Assembly (NCBI RefSeq): GCF_900114185.1
Contig: NZ_FOSE01000002.1
Span: forward strand, 1,909 to 65,908
From: Cellulomonas sp. KH9
GTDB lineage: Bacteria; Actinomycetota; Actinomycetes; Actinomycetales; Cellulomonadaceae
Length of the DNA: 64,000 nt
Direction: 5' to 3'
In this document: positions 31,853 to 41,590 of the stretch, one piece after another
Layout: each line of letters begins with the position of its first letter
Position numbering within the stretch: position 1 is the first letter of the stretch
Position numbers and translations under genes: made by a program
Notes under the pieces: generated by a model
Databases searched by the model: none
What the model saw: only the letters and a program-made list of their open reading frames with translations
Told to the model about the DNA's origin: nothing

Positions 31853-32100
31853 GGGTCCGACCGCTCCAGCTCGTCGACGGGGACGACGTCCCGCAGGAAG
31901 TCCCGCACCCGCAGGTACTCGGTCAGGTGCTCGCGGTGCGCCTCGCACGCCAGCCACACCTTGCGCCGCTCGGGCGTGTGCAGCCGTGGGTTGTTCCACA
32001 GCACGCCCCAGGCGGGCTCGGCGCGGCAGCCGCGTGCGCTGCACACGAGCTCCCCGACCACGTCGGGCACGGCACCCTGCGGGGGCGTCGCCATCGTCAC
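31849..32100 (-). CDS. Small putative zinc-ribbon protein beside SURF1
   Basis: 83 aa. Probable metal ligands CSARGC (C-x4-C) and ACEAHREH (C-x2-H), with conserved WGVLWNNPRLHTPERRKVWL between them. It is a conserved actinobacterial protein that databases have sometimes labelled 'acetone carboxylase', which the size rules out. Both ends overlap neighbours by 4 bases (DUF3099 gene upstream, SURF1 downstream). Function unknown. Confidence 0.8.
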   Translation of the reverse strand: MTMATPPQGAVPDVVGELVCSARGCRAEPAWGVLWNNPRLHTPERRKVWLACEAHREHLTEYLRVRDFLRDVVPVDELERSDP

Positions 32101-32432
32101 CGTCCATCTCCCAGCTCGTCGTGCGGCGGCGCGCCGCCGATCTCCCGCGCCTCGTAGTAGACGCCGGGCTCGTCGCGTCGTTCCCGTCCCGCGTTGGCCA
32201 GCAGCACGGCCACGTACGGCAGCACCGCGGCGGCGGCGATCAGCGCGATCGACACCGCGGTGGGCACGTGCGACCACAGCAGGCCCGCGGCCACGAAGCA
32301 CAGCACGCGCACGCCCATCTGCCACAGGTACCGCCGCTGGCGACGGGCGAGGTCGTCGGCCAGCGCCTCGGGTGCCGAGGTGATGCGGTGCACCTCCGGC
32401 CCCGGGTGCGCGGCGCGACGACGAGTCCTCAC
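32097..32432 (-). CDS. DUF3099 membrane protein
   Basis: 111 aa. Two transmembrane helices (YLWQMGVRVLCFVAAGLLWS and AVSIALIAAAAVLPYVAVLLAN) after the motif ITSAPEALADDLARRQRRY, matching DUF3099. Function unknown. Leaderless-type: TACCAT (32444-32439) ends 6 nt before GTG 32432. First gene of the DUF3099-ribbon-SURF1 operon. Confidence 0.85.
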   Translation of the reverse strand: MRTRRRAAHPGPEVHRITSAPEALADDLARRQRRYLWQMGVRVLCFVAAGLLWSHVPTAVSIALIAAAAVLPYVAVLLANAGRERRDEPGVYYEAREIGGAPPHDELGDGR

Positions 32433-32438
32433 CGTCCG

Positions 32439-32444
32439 ATGGTA
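32439..32444 (-). promoter_or_regulatory. Leaderless-type -10 (TACCAT) for DUF3099-SURF1 operon
   Basis: 6 nt before GTG 32432 on the minus strand. Confidence 0.5.
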
Positions 32445-32563
32445 GGCGTGCCCGGGACGCCCGGCGGGGCGACGTGGTGGGGCGCACAGTTTGTGGGTCT
32501 CCCACAACGCCGGGGCCGCAACTCGTGGCCGCGCGCACCCCCGTGCCCACCGTCGCCGTCGGC

Positions 32564-32569
32564 TAGCGT
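32564..32569 (+). promoter_or_regulatory. Leaderless-type -10 (TAGCGT) for fabG
   Basis: 8 nt before GTG 32578. Confidence 0.5.
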
Positions 32570-32574
32570 CGTGA

Positions 32575-33333
<759 letters not shown>

Positions 33334-33352
33334 GCCTCCCTCCGACCTCACC

Positions 33353-33375
33353 GCGCGGGCGCACGACGCCCGCGC
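33353..33375 (+). other. Hairpin in the fabG-fabI gap
   Basis: Perfect 9-bp stem (GCGCGGGCG and complement) with a CACGA loop. May act as a weak terminator or mRNA stabiliser between the two genes. Confidence 0.45.
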
Positions 33376-33401
33376 ACCTCCGAACGAAAGGCACGTGGAC
33401 C

Positions 33402-34169
33402 ATGGCACTGCTCGAGGGCAAGACCCTGCTCGTCACCGGCGTCCTCACCGACAGCTCCATCGCGTTCCACGTCGCACGCCTGGCCCAGGAGCAGGGGGCG
33501 CAGGTCGTGCTCACCTCGTTCGGGCGCCAGATGCGACTCACCCAGGTGATCGCGCGCCGGCTGCCCCAGGCTGCCCCCGTGGTGGAGCTCGACGTCACGT
33601 CGCAGGACGACCTGGACGCGCTCGCGGACCGCGTGCGGGAGCACACGGACCACCTGGACGGTGCGGTCCACTCCATCGGCTTCGCACCCCAGTCGGTCAT
33701 GGGCGGCAACTTCCTGGCCGGCGAGTGGGCCGACGTCGCGACCGCGCTGCAGGTCAGCGCGTACTCGCTGAAGTCGCTCGCGGTGGCCTCGCAGCCGCTG
33801 CTGACGCGCGGCTCGGCCCTGGTCGGCCTGACGTTCGACGCGCGCTACGCGTGGCCCGTCTACGACTGGATGGGTGTCGCGAAGGCCGCCTTCGAGTCGA
33901 CGGCCCGCTACCTGGCGCGCGACCTGGGTCCCGCGGGCATCCGCGTGAACCTGGTGTCGGCCGGCCCGATCCGGACGACCGCCGCCAAGTCGATCCCGGG
34001 CTTCGAGTCGATGGAGGGCGGCTGGCCGGAGCGGGCACCGCTCGGCTGGGACGTCACCGACCCCGAGCCCACCGCTCGTGCGGTCGCCGCGCTCCTGTCG
34101 GACTGGTTCCCCGCGACGACCGGGGAGATCGTGCACGTCGACGGCGGTGTGCACGCCATGGGGCTGTGA
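33402..34169 (+). CDS. fabI: Enoyl-ACP reductase FabI/InhA type
   Basis: 255 aa. NADH-dependent last reduction of type II fatty acid elongation. Catalytic Y-x6-K in VYDWMGVAKAAFES; LVTGVLTDSSIAFHVARLAQEQGAQVVL is the FabI-type dinucleotide loop; substrate loop SAGPIRTTAAKSIPGF. ATG 33402. Target family of triclosan and isoniazid. Confidence 0.95.
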   Translation: MALLEGKTLLVTGVLTDSSIAFHVARLAQEQGAQVVLTSFGRQMRLTQVIARRLPQAAPVVELDVTSQDDLDALADRVREHTDHLDGAVHSIGFAPQSVMGGNFLAGEWADVATALQVSAYSLKSLAVASQPLLTRGSALVGLTFDARYAWPVYDWMGVAKAAFESTARYLARDLGPAGIRVNLVSAGPIRTTAAKSIPGFESMEGGWPERAPLGWDVTDPEPTARAVAALLSDWFPATTGEIVHVDGGVHAMGL

Positions 34170-34305
34170 GCGCCGCAGGGCGGGTCGCGACGGCGACCGG
34201 CGGCGGCGCGTCGGCGGGAGGTGCGGTGCCGGGCGTCACGCACGTCACGTCCGTCCCGCCGCCGGCGTGGGCTCGTCGCACCGCGGGCGATGGCACCCTG
34301 GTGCG

Positions 34306-34827
34306 GTGACCCCGCACCGTCTCGTCCTCCTGCGGCACGCCAAGGCCGAACCGGCCGGTGGCGTCCCCGACCACGGGCGTCCCCTCGCCCTGGTCGGTCG
34401 GCGTCAGGCCACGGCCGTGGGCGCCGCCCTCGCCGCCGCGGGTCTCGCGCCCACGCACGTGCTCTGCTCGTCCGCGCTGCGCACGCGTCAGACGTGGGAC
34501 ATCGCCCGGGCCGCGCTGACCGCCGCGGGCGCGGCGCCGGCGGCGGTCACCGTGAGCGACGAGCTCTACGACGCGTCCACGGGCGACCTGGTGACGGTGG
34601 TCCAGGGCGTGCCGGACGACGCCGCCACCGTCCTGGTCGTCGGCCACGAGCCGACGGTGTCCCACGCCGCGGCCACGCTGGCCGGACCCGGCTCCGACGA
34701 GCAGGTGCTGGCCCGCGTCCGCGTGGGCGTGCCGACGGCGGCCTGGTCGGTCCTCGAGCTCGACGGTCCCTGGACGGGCACGGCACCGGGCGCCCTGCGG
34801 CTGGTCCACCTGGACCACCCGGCCTGA
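34306..34827 (+). CDS. SixA-like histidine phosphatase
   Basis: 173 aa. Starts LVLLRHAKAEP (RHG-type catalytic His), SSALRTRQTW, and VVGHEPTVSHAA with the second His, as in SixA phosphohistidine phosphatases. Substrate is not evident. CACCCT (34294-34299) ends 6 nt before GTG 34306, a weak leaderless-type promoter. Confidence 0.88.
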   Translation: MTPHRLVLLRHAKAEPAGGVPDHGRPLALVGRRQATAVGAALAAAGLAPTHVLCSSALRTRQTWDIARAALTAAGAAPAAVTVSDELYDASTGDLVTVVQGVPDDAATVLVVGHEPTVSHAAATLAGPGSDEQVLARVRVGVPTAAWSVLELDGPWTGTAPGALRLVHLDHPA

Positions 34828-34859
34828 CCGGCGCGCGCACCAGGTGCCGCCCGCCCTGC

Positions 34860-35510
34860 TCAGGCGGCGAACGGCTCCAGCGCCAGCACCGCGTCCAGCC
34901 GCCCGGCGACCGCGACGTCGGCGGCACCGGCCACGACGGGCTTGGCGTTGAACGCGATCCCGGTGGCCGCCGCGGCGAGCATGTCCAGGTCGTTGGCGCC
35001 GTCCCCGATGGCGACGGTCCGCGTCATCGGCAGCCCCAGCTCGGTGGCCCACGCGGTCAGCGTCGCGGCCTTCGCCGCCCGGTCGACGACGGGTCCGGCG
35101 ACCCGCCCGGTGAGGACGCCGTCGCGGGCCTCGAGCCGGTTGGCGTGGACCCGCGTGATCCCGAGCCGCGCCGCCAGGGGGCGTGCCACCTCCAGGAACC
35201 CGCCCGACACCAGCCCGACCGGCCAGCCGCGGGCCTGCAGCTCGGCGACCAGCTCCGCCGCCCCGGGGGTCAGCTCGACCTCCGCCAGCACGTCGTCGAA
35301 GACCGTGACGGGAAGACCCTCCAGGGTGGCGACACGCTCGCGCAGGGACTGGGCGAAGTCGATCTCGCCGCGCATGGCGCGCTCCGTGATCGCCGCCACC
35401 AGCGGCAGCGACCCGGCCCGGGCCGCGAGCATCTCGACGACCTCACCGGTGATGAGCGTCGAGTCGATGTCCATGACGACGAGGCGGGCAGCGGCCGTGC
35501 GGGTCTCCAC
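34860..35510 (-). CDS. serB: Phosphoserine phosphatase
   Basis: 216 aa HAD hydrolase; DIDSTLITGEVVEM (nucleophile Asp), LVSGGF and AIGDGANDLDM. It lacks the N-terminal ACT domain(s) present in longer actinobacterial SerB proteins. Last step of serine synthesis. GTG 35510 has TAGCCT (35522-35517) 6 nt upstream: leaderless. Confidence 0.9.
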   Translation of the reverse strand: METRTAAARLVVMDIDSTLITGEVVEMLAARAGSLPLVAAITERAMRGEIDFAQSLRERVATLEGLPVTVFDDVLAEVELTPGAAELVAELQARGWPVGLVSGGFLEVARPLAARLGITRVHANRLEARDGVLTGRVAGPVVDRAAKAATLTAWATELGLPMTRTVAIGDGANDLDMLAAAATGIAFNAKPVVAGAADVAVAGRLDAVLALEPFAA

Positions 35511-35516
35511 GCCCGC

Positions 35517-35522
35517 AGGCTA
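35517..35522 (-). promoter_or_regulatory. Leaderless-type -10 (TAGCCT) for serB
   Basis: 6 nt before GTG 35510. Confidence 0.5.
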
Positions 35523-35598
35523 GCGGGCGTGGCCGGGCACGGGCGCCGCCGTCCGCCTGACGTGCGCCGCCGGTCCGGCCCGCACCGGCGGCGCGTCG

Positions 35599-36840
35599 TC
35601 AGTCGGTGATGACCGTGCCCTTCGGGACCACCGTGATCCCGCTCTCGGTGACCGTGAACCCGCGCGCCCGGTCGTGCTCGTGGTCCAGCCCGACGCGCGC
35701 CCGCTCGGGGACGATGACGTTCTTGTCGAGGATCGCGCGGTGGATCTGCGCGTACCGCGCGACCTGGACGCCGTCCATCAGCACCGAGTCGGTGACCTGC
35801 GCCCACGAGTGCAGCCGGATGCCGGGGGACAGGACCGACCCCGACACGGTCGCGCCCGACACGACGACGCCGGGGGAGACGATCGAGTCCGCCGCGTGCC
35901 CCAGGCGCCCCGCGCCGGCGTGCACGAACTTGGCCGGCGGCAGGCCGGTGTACCCCGTGAACAGCGGCCACGCGTCGTTGTAGAGGTTGAAGACCGGCTC
36001 GACGGAGATCAGGTCGTGGTTGGCGTCGTAGTACGAGTCGATCGTCCCCACGTCGCGCCAGTAGTCGCGGTCGCGGTCGGTCGACCCGGGCACGTCGTTG
36101 CGGATGAAGTCGTACACGCCCGCCGTGCCACGCTCGACGAACCACGGGACGATGTCGCCGCCCATGTCGTGCCGCGAGTTCACGTCCTCGGCGTCCACGG
36201 TGACGGCCTGCACCAGGGCGTCGGCGTTCGCCACGTAGTTGCCCATGGACGCCAGGATCTCCAGGGGCGACCCGGGCACCGGTGTGGGGTCCGACGGCTT
36301 CTCGCGGAACGCCGCGATGCGCGCCGGGTCGCCGGGCACCGTCTCGATGACACCGAACTGGTCGGCCATGTCGATGGGCTGGCGGATGCCCGCCACGGTG
36401 AGCTCTGCGCCCGACTCGATGTGCGCGTCGACCATCTGCGAGAAGTCCATGCGGTACACGTGGTCGGCGCCCACCACGACGACGATGTCGGGGCGCTCGT
36501 CGTCGATGATGTTCAGGCACTGGTAGATCGCGTCCGCGCTGCCCAGGTACCAGTGCTTGCCGACGCGCTGCTGCGCGGGGACCGCCGCCACGTAGTTGCC
36601 CAGCAGCGCCGACATGCGCCAGGTCTTGGAGACGTGACGGTCCAGCGAGTGGGACTTGTACTGCGTGAGGACGATCACGTGCAGGTAGTGCGAGTTGATG
36701 ACGTTCGACAGGGCGAAGTCGACGAGACGGTAGATGCCGCCGAAGGGGACCGCGGGCTTCGCGCGGTGCGTCGTGAGCGGCATGAGGCGCTTGCCCTCCC
36801 CCCCGGCGAGGACGATGGCGAGGACACGCGGCGCTGGCAT
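35599..36840 (-). CDS. glgC: Glucose-1-phosphate adenylyltransferase
   Basis: 413 aa. Makes ADP-glucose. Nucleotidyltransferase signature [43 protein letters not shown] and the C-terminal left-handed beta-helix ([19 protein letters not shown]). Divergent from glgA, with which it supplies alpha-glucan synthesis. TAGGTT (36852-36847) ends 6 nt before ATG 36840, so the transcript is probably leaderless. Confidence 0.96.
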   Translation of the reverse strand: MPAPRVLAIVLAGGEGKRLMPLTTHRAKPAVPFGGIYRLVDFALSNVINSHYLHVIVLTQYKSHSLDRHVSKTWRMSALLGNYVAAVPAQQRVGKHWYLGSADAIYQCLNIIDDERPDIVVVVGADHVYRMDFSQMVDAHIESGAELTVAGIRQPIDMADQFGVIETVPGDPARIAAFREKPSDPTPVPGSPLEILASMGNYVANADALVQAVTVDAEDVNSRHDMGGDIVPWFVERGTAGVYDFIRNDVPGSTDRDRDYWRDVGTIDSYYDANHDLISVEPVFNLYNDAWPLFTGYTGLPPAKFVHAGAGRLGHAADSIVSPGVVVSGATVSGSVLSPGIRLHSWAQVTDSVLMDGVQVARYAQIHRAILDKNVIVPERARVGLDHEHDRARGFTVTESGITVVPKGTVITD

Positions 36841-36846
36841 GGACCC

Positions 36847-36852
36847 AACCTA
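36847..36852 (-). promoter_or_regulatory. Leaderless-type -10 (TAGGTT) for glgC
   Basis: 6 nt before ATG 36840; shares the 108-bp gap with the glgA promoter. Confidence 0.5.
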
Positions 36853-36896
36853 GGGCCGCGCGGTGCTCGCAGCGAGGTGCGCGGCGTCATGAGCGC

Positions 36897-36902
36897 TAGC
36901 GT
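36897..36902 (+). promoter_or_regulatory. -10 (TAGCGT) for glgA
   Basis: Predicted start near 36909 and a ~40-nt leader with GGAGG before GTG 36949. So glgA has a leader while glgC does not. Confidence 0.5.
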
Positions 36903-36948
36903 GTCGCCCGGACGACCGGCGGCGGGCCGGTCACGACTGGAGGCACCG

Positions 36949-38175
36949 GTGCGCGTCGACCTGCTGACCCGCGAGTACCCACCGCACGTGTACGGGGGCG
37001 CGGGCGTCCACGTCGCCGGCCTGACGGCCGTGCTCCGCGAGCTCGTCGACGTGCGGGTGCACGCCTTCGACCAGCCCGTCGCGGAGCCCGGCACGCACGG
37101 GTACACGGTGCCCGGCTCGCTGGCCGGGGCGAACGCCGCGCTGGCCACCATGGGCGTCGACCTGGCGATCGTCGACGGCATCGGCCGGGACGCCGCCGAC
37201 GGCGGCACCGACCTGGTGCACTCGCACACCTGGTACGCGAACCTCGCGGGGCACCTGGCGGCGCTGCTCTACGACGTCCCGCACGTGCTCACCGCGCACA
37301 GCCTGGAGCCCCTGCGCCCGTGGAAGGCCGAGCAGCTCGGCGGCGGCTACGCGCTGTCCTCCTGGGTGGAGCGGACCGCGTACGAGGCGGCGGACGCGGT
37401 CATCGCCGTCAGCGGTGGCATGCGGGAGGACATCCTGCGCTCGTACCCGGCGGTCGACCCCGGCCGGGTGCACGTCGTGCACAACGGCATCGACCTCGAC
37501 GGGTGGCAGCGTCCCACGTCGCCGGAGGTCGTCGCCCGCGCCCGCGAGGTGGTGCAGGGCCTGGGCATCGACCCCGACCGCCCGGCGGTGGTGTTCGTCG
37601 GCCGCATCACGCGGCAGAAGGGCCTGCCGTACCTGCTGCGCGCGGTCGAGACGCTGCCGACGGACGTGCAGGTCGTGCTGTGCGCCGGTGCGCCCGACAC
37701 GCCCGAGATCCTCGCCGAGGTCACGGGGTTGGTCGAGGACCTGCGCACGCGACGCTCGGGCATCGTGTGGATCGACCGGATGCTGCCGCGCGACGAGCTC
37801 GTGGCCGTCCTCGCGCACGGCACCGTGTTCGCGTGCCCGTCGGTGTACGAGCCGCTCGGCATCGTCAACCTCGAGGCCATGGCCGTGGGCCTGCCCGTGG
37901 TCGGCACCGCCACGGGCGGCATCCCCGAGGTGGTCGTCGACGGCGTCACCGGTCTGCTGGTGCCGATCGACCAGGTGCAGGACGGCACCGGGACACCGGT
38001 CGACCCGGACGCGTTCGTGGCCGACCTGGGCGCCGCGCTCGCGGACGCCGTGTCCGACGTCGGCCGGGCCGCGCAGTGGGGTGCCGCCGCGCGCCGGCGG
38101 GTCGAGGACCACTTCTCGTGGCACGCGATCGGCGAGCGGACGCTCGAGGTCTACCGCGCGGTGCTGCGGGGCTGA
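36949..38175 (+). CDS. glgA: Glycogen synthase / maltose-1-phosphate synthase (GlgA/GlgM, GT4)
   Basis: 408 aa. Starts LLTREYPPHVYGGAGVHV, VHSHTWYANLAG, and the retaining GT4 E-x7-E (SVYEPLGIVNLEAMA). Its length (~410) and GT4 pattern match Rv1212c, shown to make maltose-1-phosphate from ADP-glucose (GlgM), rather than the ~480-aa GT5 GlgA. Database name is usually 'glycogen synthase'. GTG 36949 has GGAGG upstream. Confidence 0.9.
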   Translation: MRVDLLTREYPPHVYGGAGVHVAGLTAVLRELVDVRVHAFDQPVAEPGTHGYTVPGSLAGANAALATMGVDLAIVDGIGRDAADGGTDLVHSHTWYANLAGHLAALLYDVPHVLTAHSLEPLRPWKAEQLGGGYALSSWVERTAYEAADAVIAVSGGMREDILRSYPAVDPGRVHVVHNGIDLDGWQRPTSPEVVARAREVVQGLGIDPDRPAVVFVGRITRQKGLPYLLRAVETLPTDVQVVLCAGAPDTPEILAEVTGLVEDLRTRRSGIVWIDRMLPRDELVAVLAHGTVFACPSVYEPLGIVNLEAMAVGLPVVGTATGGIPEVVVDGVTGLLVPIDQVQDGTGTPVDPDAFVADLGAALADAVSDVGRAAQWGAAARRRVEDHFSWHAIGERTLEVYRAVLRG

Positions 38176-38191
38176 CCCGGGCGCGGCGACG

Positions 38192-38950
38192 TCAGTCGCG
38201 CGTCAGCGCGGTGGCGGCGGCCGCCATCGCGCGGCGCGCGACGCGGTCGACCTCCCGCAGCGCGGTGGCCCGTTGGTCGGCCTGCCAGGTGTTCACCGCG
38301 CCCCCGTCGTCCTGCGCGGCGAGCGCCACGATGCCGCGCAGCCGTGCCGCGCTCGACAGCACCCGCAGGCGCTGCGCGTCGACCCGGCGCGGCAGCCGTC
38401 GCTCGGGCAGCGCGCCGTCGCGCACCTGGGCGATGGCGTCGGCGGCGTCGGGGCGCCACCGCTCGACCCCGAGCTGCACCAGCGCCTCCGTGGCGGTCAG
38501 CAGCCCGCGGCGCAGGTCGCGCTCGGCGTCCTCGAGCGTGCCCACCTGCGCCCACACGGCCGTCCGCCAGTCCGGCACGGCGGTGACGCGCCAGGTCACG
38601 AGGTGACCCGGTTCGAGGTCCGAGCCGAACCGCCGGACGTCCGGGACCGCGGCGAGCAGCCGGGTGCCGGCACGCAGCAGCACGCACTCGCCGGCGTCGA
38701 CGGCCGGCCCCGACACCGCCGGCGGCGCGGCGACCGGCTCACCCGGGACGGGCAGCAGCGCGGCCGCCTCGTCCACGGGACGTCCGAGCCAGCGCACCCA
38801 GTCGGCCAGGGTCAGCGGCTCGCCGTCCACGTCGACCGTGTGCGGCTCGTCGTCGTGCTGGACGGCGGGCACGGCCGCGTCGGTCTCACCGCCGGACGTC
38901 AGCCACAGCGCGAGGAGGACGGACCGGGGCAGGTCGAGCGTGGCAGCCAC
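38192..38950 (-). CDS. Uncharacterised protein
   Basis: 252 aa, soluble, no motif I recognise. N-terminal half: LDLPRSVLLALWLTSGG and a DGEPLTLADWVRWLG segment; C-terminal half is helical and Arg-rich (RVLSSAARLRGIVALAAQDDGGAVNTWQADQRATALREVDRVARRAM). TACCGT (38962-38957) ends 6 nt before GTG 38950, a leaderless start. Lies between glgA (convergent) and parC. Confidence 0.75.
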   Translation of the reverse strand: MAATLDLPRSVLLALWLTSGGETDAAVPAVQHDDEPHTVDVDGEPLTLADWVRWLGRPVDEAAALLPVPGEPVAAPPAVSGPAVDAGECVLLRAGTRLLAAVPDVRRFGSDLEPGHLVTWRVTAVPDWRTAVWAQVGTLEDAERDLRRGLLTATEALVQLGVERWRPDAADAIAQVRDGALPERRLPRRVDAQRLRVLSSAARLRGIVALAAQDDGGAVNTWQADQRATALREVDRVARRAMAAAATALTRD

Positions 38951-38983
38951 GGCACCACGGTAGGCGCTGCGGTGCGGCCGACG

Positions 38984-41464
38984 TCAGCCCACGGCGTGCA
39001 GGGGTGCCGCGAGCGCGACGCCCGACCCGTCGCGGCGCTCGTCGACCGGCGGGAGGTCCACCGGCTGGCCGCCGGAGCCGGTCGCCCGCGCGGGCGCCGG
39101 TCCCACGTGGGCGAGCAGGAGGGTGTCCTCGCCCTTGAGGAACCGGTGCGAGCGCACGCCGCCCGTGGCCCGGCCCTTGCCCGGGTAGGCGGCGAACGGG
39201 GTCACCTTGGCCGAGCCGGTCTGCGTGCCGGGCAGCGCCGCGGACGACCCGGACACCGTCACGACGACCGCGTCGTCCCCGGGGCGCACGACACCGAACG
39301 CCACGACCCGCGCGCCGGCGGCGAGCTTGATGCCGGCCATCCCGCCGGCCGCGCGGCCCTGCGGGCGCACCTGGGCGCCGGGGAAGTGCAGCAGCGAGGA
39401 GTCGGACGAGACCAGCACGAGCTCGTCGTCGTCCCCCGCGAGGGCGGCACCGACGACCGCGTCGCCGTCCTTGAGGGAGATGGCCTCCCACTCGTCGCCC
39501 TTGGTCGGCACGTCGCCGGGCGTCACGCGCTTGACGACGCCCTGGACGGTCGCCAGCGCCAGCGGGGGAGCGTCGGCGCCCAGCGGGACGAGCGCGACGA
39601 CGCGCTCGCCCTTGTCGAGCGTGACCGCCTCGCCCACCGGCAGCCCGCCGGACAGCGACGGCGGGCCGTCGGTCGGCGGCAGCGTGGGCAGCTCGAGGAC
39701 CGACAGGCGCACCACCCGCCCCGCCGACGTCAACGCACCGACCTCGGCGCGGGCGCTGGTCGCGACGGCCGAGGCGATGACGTCGTGGCGGCTGCGGACC
39801 GAGCCGTCACCGCGTGCGGGCTCGACGTCCTCGGACGTGCGCGCCAGCAGGCCCGTGGCCGACAGCAGGGCCCAGCAGGGCGTGTCGGGGATCTCCAGCG
39901 ACGCGGGTGCGCCCTTGGCCGAGGTCGGTGCGCCCGCCGCGCCGGCGAGGCTCGTCCCGCCGGCGCTCTCCAGCAGGACGGTCCGGCGCGGGGTGCCGTA
40001 CGTCGCGGCGACGTCGGCCATCTCGTCCGAGGTGACGGTGCGCAGCAGGGCGTCGTCGCCGAGGATCGCCTGCAGCCGCGCGATCTCGTCGATCAGCTCG
40101 TCGCGCTCCTTCTCCAGCTCGATGCGCGAGAACTTCGTCAGCCGCCGCAGCCGCAGCTCGAGGATGTACTCCGCCTGCGGCTCCGACAGGTCGAAGACCG
40201 ACCGCAGCCGACCCCGCGCGGTGTCCGCGTCGTCCGACGTGCGGATGACCTGGATGACCTCGTCGATGTCGAGGATCGCGACCAGCAGGCCCTCGACGAG
40301 GTGCAGGCGCTCCTGCCGCTTGGTCAGGCGGTACGACGTGCGGCGGCGGACGACCTCGAGGCGGTGCTCGACCCACACCCGCAGCAGGTCGACCAGCCCG
40401 AGCGTGCGCGGCTGCCCGTCCACCAGGGCGACGTTGTTGACCGAGAACGAGTCCTCCAGCGGCGTGTGCCGGTAGAGCTGCCCCAGCACCGCCTCGGGGT
40501 CGAACCCGGTCTTGACCTCGATGACCAGCCGCAGCCCGTGCGCGCGGTCCGTGAGGTCGACGACGTCGGAGATCCCGGAGAGCTTCTTGGACTGCACGCC
40601 CTCCTTGATCTTCTCGATGACCTTCTCCGGGCCCACCGTGTACGGCAGCTCGGTGACGACGATGCCCTTGCGGCGTGGCGTGACGTTCTCGATCCGCGCG
40701 GTGGCCCGCGTCCGGAACGCGCCGCGGCCGGTGCGGTACGCGTCGCGCACACCGTCGAGGCCGACGATCTTGCCGCCCGTCGGCAGGTCCGGGCCCGGGA
40801 CGAACCGCATGAGGTCCTCGAGCGTGGCGTCGGGGTGGGTGACCAGGTGACGTGCCGCGGCGACGACCTCGACGAGGTTGTGCGGCGCCATGTTCGTCGC
40901 CATGCCCACCGCGATGCCGGTCGCGCCGTTGACCAGCAGGTTCGGGATGGCGGCGGGCAGCACGCCCGGCTGCTTGAGCTTGTTGTCGTAGTTGGGGACG
41001 AAGTCGACGACGTCCTCGTCGAGGCCCTGGGTCATCGCCACCGCGGCCGGCGCCATCCGGGCCTCGGTGTACCGCGAGGCCGCGGGGCCGTCGTCGAGCG
41101 ACCCGAAGTTGCCGTGCCCGTCCACCAGTGGCAGGCGCAGGGAGAACGGCTGCGCCAGACGCACCATCGCGTCGTAGATCGCCGTGTCGCCGTGCGGGTG
41201 CAGCTTGCCCATGACCTCGCCGACCACGCGCGCCGACTTCACGTACGGCCGCTCGGGGCGCAGCCCCATGTCCGCCATCTGGTAGATGATCCGCCGCTGC
41301 ACGGGCTTCAGGCCGTCGCGCGCGTCGGGCAGGGCACGCGAGTAGATCACCGAGTACGCGTACTCGAGGAACGACCCCTCCATCTCCGTCGTGACGTCGA
41401 CGTCGACGATCCGCTCGACGAGGTCCTCGGGCGGCAGGTCGGGGGTCGCGGGGCGACGCGCCAT
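38984..41464 (-). CDS. parC: DNA topoisomerase IV subunit A (ParC/GyrA family)
   Basis: 826 aa. Breakage-reunion core with catalytic Tyr 132 (ASRYTEARM), quinolone region [20 protein letters not shown], and [18 protein letters not shown]. The C-terminal beta-pinwheel has no canonical GyrA box (QRRGGKG), arguing for ParC rather than GyrA. No parE partner in the window. ATG 41464 ([25 protein letters not shown]). Confidence 0.9.
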   Translation of the reverse strand: MARRPATPDLPPEDLVERIVDVDVTTEMEGSFLEYAYSVIYSRALPDARDGLKPVQRRIIYQMADMGLRPERPYVKSARVVGEVMGKLHPHGDTAIYDAMVRLAQPFSLRLPLVDGHGNFGSLDDGPAASRYTEARMAPAAVAMTQGLDEDVVDFVPNYDNKLKQPGVLPAAIPNLLVNGATGIAVGMATNMAPHNLVEVVAAARHLVTHPDATLEDLMRFVPGPDLPTGGKIVGLDGVRDAYRTGRGAFRTRATARIENVTPRRKGIVVTELPYTVGPEKVIEKIKEGVQSKKLSGISDVVDLTDRAHGLRLVIEVKTGFDPEAVLGQLYRHTPLEDSFSVNNVALVDGQPRTLGLVDLLRVWVEHRLEVVRRRTSYRLTKRQERLHLVEGLLVAILDIDEVIQVIRTSDDADTARGRLRSVFDLSEPQAEYILELRLRRLTKFSRIELEKERDELIDEIARLQAILGDDALLRTVTSDEMADVAATYGTPRRTVLLESAGGTSLAGAAGAPTSAKGAPASLEIPDTPCWALLSATGLLARTSEDVEPARGDGSVRSRHDVIASAVATSARAEVGALTSAGRVVRLSVLELPTLPPTDGPPSLSGGLPVGEAVTLDKGERVVALVPLGADAPPLALATVQGVVKRVTPGDVPTKGDEWEAISLKDGDAVVGAALAGDDDELVLVSSDSSLLHFPGAQVRPQGRAAGGMAGIKLAAGARVVAFGVVRPGDDAVVVTVSGSSAALPGTQTGSAKVTPFAAYPGKGRATGGVRSHRFLKGEDTLLLAHVGPAPARATGSGGQPVDLPPVDERRDGSGVALAAPLHAVG

Positions 41465-41578
41465 GGGCTGGTGTGCTCCTCGGGTGCTGCGGTGCGGGTG
41501 GGGCGTGCGGGTGCCGGCGGTTCGCGCGCCACGACCATTGTCGCCGCGCCGGGTCCGTCCTCGGTGCAGCCGCGCCGC

Positions 41579-41584
41579 TAGCCT
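41579..41584 (+). promoter_or_regulatory. Leaderless-type -10 (TAGCCT) for the GNAT/acyl-CoA synthetase gene
   Basis: 6 nt before ATG 41591. Confidence 0.5.
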
Positions 41585-41590
41585 GGCGGC

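Noticed and set aside
38984-41464. GyrA
   Set aside because: The C-terminus lacks a canonical GyrA box and no gyrB is adjacent; ParC fits better, although the two are related.
37415-41581. 1388-codon plus-strand frame
   Set aside because: Shadow of glgA and of the minus-strand parC; no recognisable protein.
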